Shown here piece after piece: positions 61,886 to 64,000 of a stretch of 64,000 nucleotides of DNA. Under the pieces are notes generated by a model. The model saw nothing but the letters and a program-made list of their open reading frames with translations, was not told the DNA's origin and made no database searches. The DNA comes from Anaerolineae bacterium. Its GTDB lineage: Bacteria > Chloroflexota > Anaerolineae > Aggregatilineales > Phototrophicaceae. The DNA is taken from NCBI GenBank assembly GCA_022822545.1, contig JAJEBE010000049.1, positions 124,001 through 188,000 of the forward strand, given 5' to 3'. Both the position numbers and the translations under genes were made by a program. Every line of letters begins with the position of its first letter. The first letter of the stretch is position 1.

Positions 61886-62704
61886 ATGACCTGTAAAGTC
61901 TCCCAAGTCATCTTGGGCCGGACGATGCGCGCGCTGGAAATCGAGAACGACTTGCTGGCCATAACGATCTTGCTTGACAAAGGCGCGGATATCTATCGCC
62001 TCAGGCACAAACCGAAGAATATCGATGTCTTGTGGAAGGCGCCCTGGGGCATGAAGGAAAGCGGCCGAGGCTTCGACTCCGCCTTTGATTCGCAGACCGC
62101 CTGGCTGGAAGCCTACGCCGGCGGTTGGCAGGTGCTGTTTCCGAACGGCGGCTTTCCCAATACGTACAAAGGCGCGAGCCTCGGTTTTCATGGCGAAGCT
62201 TCGATGAAAGCTTGGGATCACGAGATTCTGCGCGCCTCTGGTGATTCGCTGGAGTTGAAGCTCAGTGTTCGTTTGTCGCGCAGTCCGTATACTCTTGAGC
62301 GGCGGCTGCGGCTTGACGCTGGCAGCCCGGTCCTGGATCTTCGCGAGCGGATTACCAACCACGCTGGCGAGCCGATGGACTGCATGTGGAGTCACCATCC
62401 AGCCTACGGGGCGCCCTTCCTCAGCGAACACTGCGTCATTGACACGGACGCGCGCAGTCTGATAGCGGACGACGAGTATGCTGGCGCGGCCAACCCGCTT
62501 GCGCTGGGTCACGCGTATGACTGGCCTATGGCCGGCGATATTGATATGTCGCGAGTGCCTCCGCCTGACCGCCCACGAGACCTGCTGGCCTACTTGAGCG
62601 ACTTTGAAAGCGGCTGGTATAGCATTACAAACACATCGCTTGGCCTGGGGATAGGCCTGAGCTGGGATGCTGACGTGTTTCCCTACGCCTGGTTCTGGCA
62701 ATAG
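61886..62704 (+). CDS. Aldose 1-epimerase-like (DUF4432) protein, truncated by in-frame TAG
   Basis: These 272 residues belong to the galactose-mutarotase-like superfamily: LDKGADIYRLRHKPKNIDVLW, LFPNGGFPNTYKG, FHGEAS, and the conserved HHPAYGAPFLSE. The frame stops at TAG 62702-62704 after FPYAWFWQ, at a point where homologous folds continue. The same frame then stays open for 75 further codons with matching sequence. Either the protein is truncated, losing the last strands of the sandwich, or the amber codon is read through, or it is a sequencing error. AAAGG lies ahead of the ATG; it is 26 nt after SDR A. Confidence 0.8.
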   Translation: MTCKVSQVILGRTMRALEIENDLLAITILLDKGADIYRLRHKPKNIDVLWKAPWGMKESGRGFDSAFDSQTAWLEAYAGGWQVLFPNGGFPNTYKGASLGFHGEASMKAWDHEILRASGDSLELKLSVRLSRSPYTLERRLRLDAGSPVLDLRERITNHAGEPMDCMWSHHPAYGAPFLSEHCVIDTDARSLIADDEYAGAANPLALGHAYDWPMAGDIDMSRVPPPDRPRDLLAYLSDFESGWYSITNTSLGLGIGLSWDADVFPYAWFWQ

Positions 62705-62932
62705 TTGAACTCGTCGCCTGGTTTTCCCTTCTACAAGCGCAGCTACGTGATCGCTATCGAGCCGGCTGCCTCCATCCCGGGGCAGGGATTGACGGCGGTG
62801 ATGGAAAAGACCGGAACGCACTTGACGCTGCAACCTGGCGAAAGTCGGGATGTCAGCTTAAAGACGGTCTTCTATGAATCGCATTCGGGAGTTCAACATA
62901 TTGATGATGCGGGCCATGTCAAACTGAAGTGA
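62705..62932 (+). pseudogene. Detached C-terminal part of the epimerase-like gene (in frame after TAG)
   Basis: This continues the frame of the gene at 61886 directly after its TAG: FPFYKRSYVIAIEPAASIPG, then GTHLTLQPGESRDVSLKTVFYES, both typical of the terminal strands of DUF4432/aldose-epimerase proteins. It has no start codon of its own except the TTG abutting the stop, and no ribosome-binding site, so it is not an independent gene. Confidence 0.75.
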
Positions 62933-62950
62933 CGGCCGGGAAGGCAGATG

Positions 62951-63730
62951 ATGTCGAGACGATTTGAGGGTAAAGTTGCCATTGTGACTGGCGCCGGCAA
63001 GGGAATCGGCCGCGCCAGCGCGTTGGCTTTTGCCAGTGAAGGCGCCAGCGTCGTGATCGCGGACATTGATCGGGCAGCGGGCGAAGCCGCGCGACAGGCG
63101 ATCGCCGCCGCCGGCGGACGCGCTATCTTCGTTCCGGGCGACATCGCGGACGAAAATTACGTCAAGGCTATGGTGGCGGCAGCGGCGAGCGAATTTGGCG
63201 GCCTGGACGTTTTGCACAACAATGCCGGGGTCGTGCGCTATGGGACAGTCGTCGATCAGCCAGTCGCGGATTGGGATTACCAGATCAACATCAATCTGCG
63301 GGCGACCTTTCTCGCCTGCAAATACTGCATCCCGGAGATGAGAAAGCGCGGCGGCGTCGCCATCGTCAACACATCGTCGGCGCAAGCTGTCGCCTCCCAG
63401 CGGACCGTCGCCGCTTATGCCGCGTCAAAGGGCGCGATTGTCAGCTTCACAACCACGGTCGCCCTCGACCACGCTCGCGAGAATATCCGCTGCAATTGCA
63501 TCGCTCCCGGGTCTATCCACACGCCCATGCTTGACGATGCCGCCAGACTCTTCGGGCCGGACGATCCGCCGAGCATGATCCGCGATTGGGGCGACCTGCA
63601 TCCGATAGGGCGGGTAGGGCGGCCGGAAGAAGTGGCGAAACTTGTACTATTCCTCGCCAGCGATGACGCTTCGTTTATCACCGGCGCATTCTACCGCATT
63701 GACGGCGGCTTGCTTTCTACTTTGCTCTAG
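62951..63730 (+). CDS. SDR family oxidoreductase B
   Basis: This is a 259-residue classical [23 protein letters not shown] (cofactor loop), [11 protein letters not shown], catalytic Ser in NTSSAQ, and Y-A-A-S-K. It is closely related to SDR A: both have YCIPEM-x-KRGG, DHA-x-x-NIR, TPML, PEE-x-AK and SDDASF-x-TGA. GGGAAGG precedes two ATGs (62948 and 62951). The Asp after strand 2 ([10 protein letters not shown]) suggests NAD preference. It ends 1 nt from the converging enolase gene. Confidence 0.94.
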   Translation: MSRRFEGKVAIVTGAGKGIGRASALAFASEGASVVIADIDRAAGEAARQAIAAAGGRAIFVPGDIADENYVKAMVAAAASEFGGLDVLHNNAGVVRYGTVVDQPVADWDYQININLRATFLACKYCIPEMRKRGGVAIVNTSSAQAVASQRTVAAYAASKGAIVSFTTTVALDHARENIRCNCIAPGSIHTPMLDDAARLFGPDDPPSMIRDWGDLHPIGRVGRPEEVAKLVLFLASDDASFITGAFYRIDGGLLSTLL

Positions 63731-63731
63731 G

Positions 63732-64000
63732 TCAGCCTGTCAGGCTCAAACCGTGCAGCGCTTCCAGCACGAGCAGGCGATTGTATTTTGCCAATCGCTC
63801 GGACTGCGTGATCGAGCCGACCTTGATGTAATCACCCGCCCAGCCCGTTGCCAGGTCCGCCAGCCAGTCATCTTCCGTTTCGCCGCTTCGGGCGCTGACG
63901 ACCACCTTCCAACCGGCGCCTCGCGCCAGACGCATGGCTTCGAGCGCTTCCGTCAATGTGCCGATTTGGTTGACCTTGAGCAAGAGGCTGTCACAGGCAT
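63732..64000 (-). CDS. eno: Enolase, C-terminal part (5' end outside window)
   Basis: The frame is open to the right edge of the window. The visible ~88 residues match the end of enolase: CDSLLLKVNQIGTLTEAL, including the catalytic Lys in LLKVNQIG, then WKVVVSARSGETEDDWLADLA, with the S-x-R-S-G-E-T-E-D substrate loop, and IKVGSITQSERLAKYNRLL. Enolase interconverts 2-phosphoglycerate and phosphoenolpyruvate. Confidence 0.95.
   Translation of the reverse strand, partial: ACDSLLLKVNQIGTLTEALEAMRLARGAGWKVVVSARSGETEDDWLADLATGWAGDYIKVGSITQSERLAKYNRLLVLEALHGLSLTG

Noticed and set aside
62705-62932. Independent 75-codon gene starting at TTG 62705
   Set aside because: The start would abut the preceding stop, no ribosome-binding site exists, and the sequence continues the fold of the upstream gene in the same frame.
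1-64000. CRISPR array, prophage or transposase genes
   Set aside because: No regularly spaced direct repeats, phage structural genes, integrase or transposase domains were seen; the only mobile-like features are small noncoding repeats.

Overview
The window is bacterial, roughly 58-60% G+C, densely coded on both strands, and reads as a member of the Chloroflexota (probably Anaerolineae or a relative). This is inferred from the gene content: two peptide-type ABC loci, one with a rearranged substrate-binding protein; Thr/Pro-rich low-complexity linkers in secreted proteins; a DUF3488/DUF4129 transglutaminase; Lgt and LspA with several lipoproteins; and no lipopolysaccharide genes. No phage, plasmid, transposase or CRISPR array is visible.

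Layout. 0-3.3 kb: end of an MFS gene, tRNA-Pro(CGG), a CDP-alcohol phosphatidyltransferase, lgt, an MBL hydrolase. 3.3-9.5 kb: a zinc-ribbon membrane protein, a circularly permuted SBP_bac_5 protein, two converging ABC permeases and glpK. 9.6-13.4 kb: lon with two downstream genes. 13.6-24.9 kb: an L,D-transpeptidase-like protein, S9 peptidase, CaCA antiporter, MBL protein, RDD and TPR proteins, GH13 amylase, EamA transporter, GNAT and lspA. 25-31.4 kb: a phosphotransferase, two paralogous MFS transporters around a 1-kb noncoding island and an RraA-like gene, then an SDR. 31.4-35.1 kb: sulfur-related genes (gamma-synthase-type PLP enzyme, SufE, two-domain rhodanese). 35.2-43.9 kb: a minus-strand run containing mtaB, yqeY, pgpH, ybeY and a dgkA-like gene, followed by a TIM-barrel protein and a class IV aminotransferase. 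44-45.8 kb: aspartate kinase behind an apparent leader-peptide attenuator. 45.8-53.3 kb: hydrolase, NAGPA-type lipoprotein, aminotransferase, and a second peptide ABC locus with a cytochrome c lipoprotein. 53.4-60.5 kb: methyltransferase, transglutaminase, rnpB, GNAT, sulfatase and GT2. 61-64 kb: two similar SDR genes around an epimerase-like gene that carries an in-frame TAG, then the 3' end of enolase.

Most notable signals. (1) A near-consensus promoter, a short ORF with a Met/Thr-rich run, and mutually exclusive antiterminator and terminator stems precede aspartate kinase: the architecture of ribosome-mediated attenuation on end products of the aspartate pathway. (2) The first substrate-binding protein has its canonical N-terminal segment moved to its C-terminus, evident by comparison with the normally ordered paralogue 45 kb away. 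(3) The epimerase-like gene has a single amber codon in an otherwise open frame. (4) Families of small dispersed palindromes and inverted repeats occupy several of the intergenic gaps. All statements rest on reading the sequence; no database search was run.
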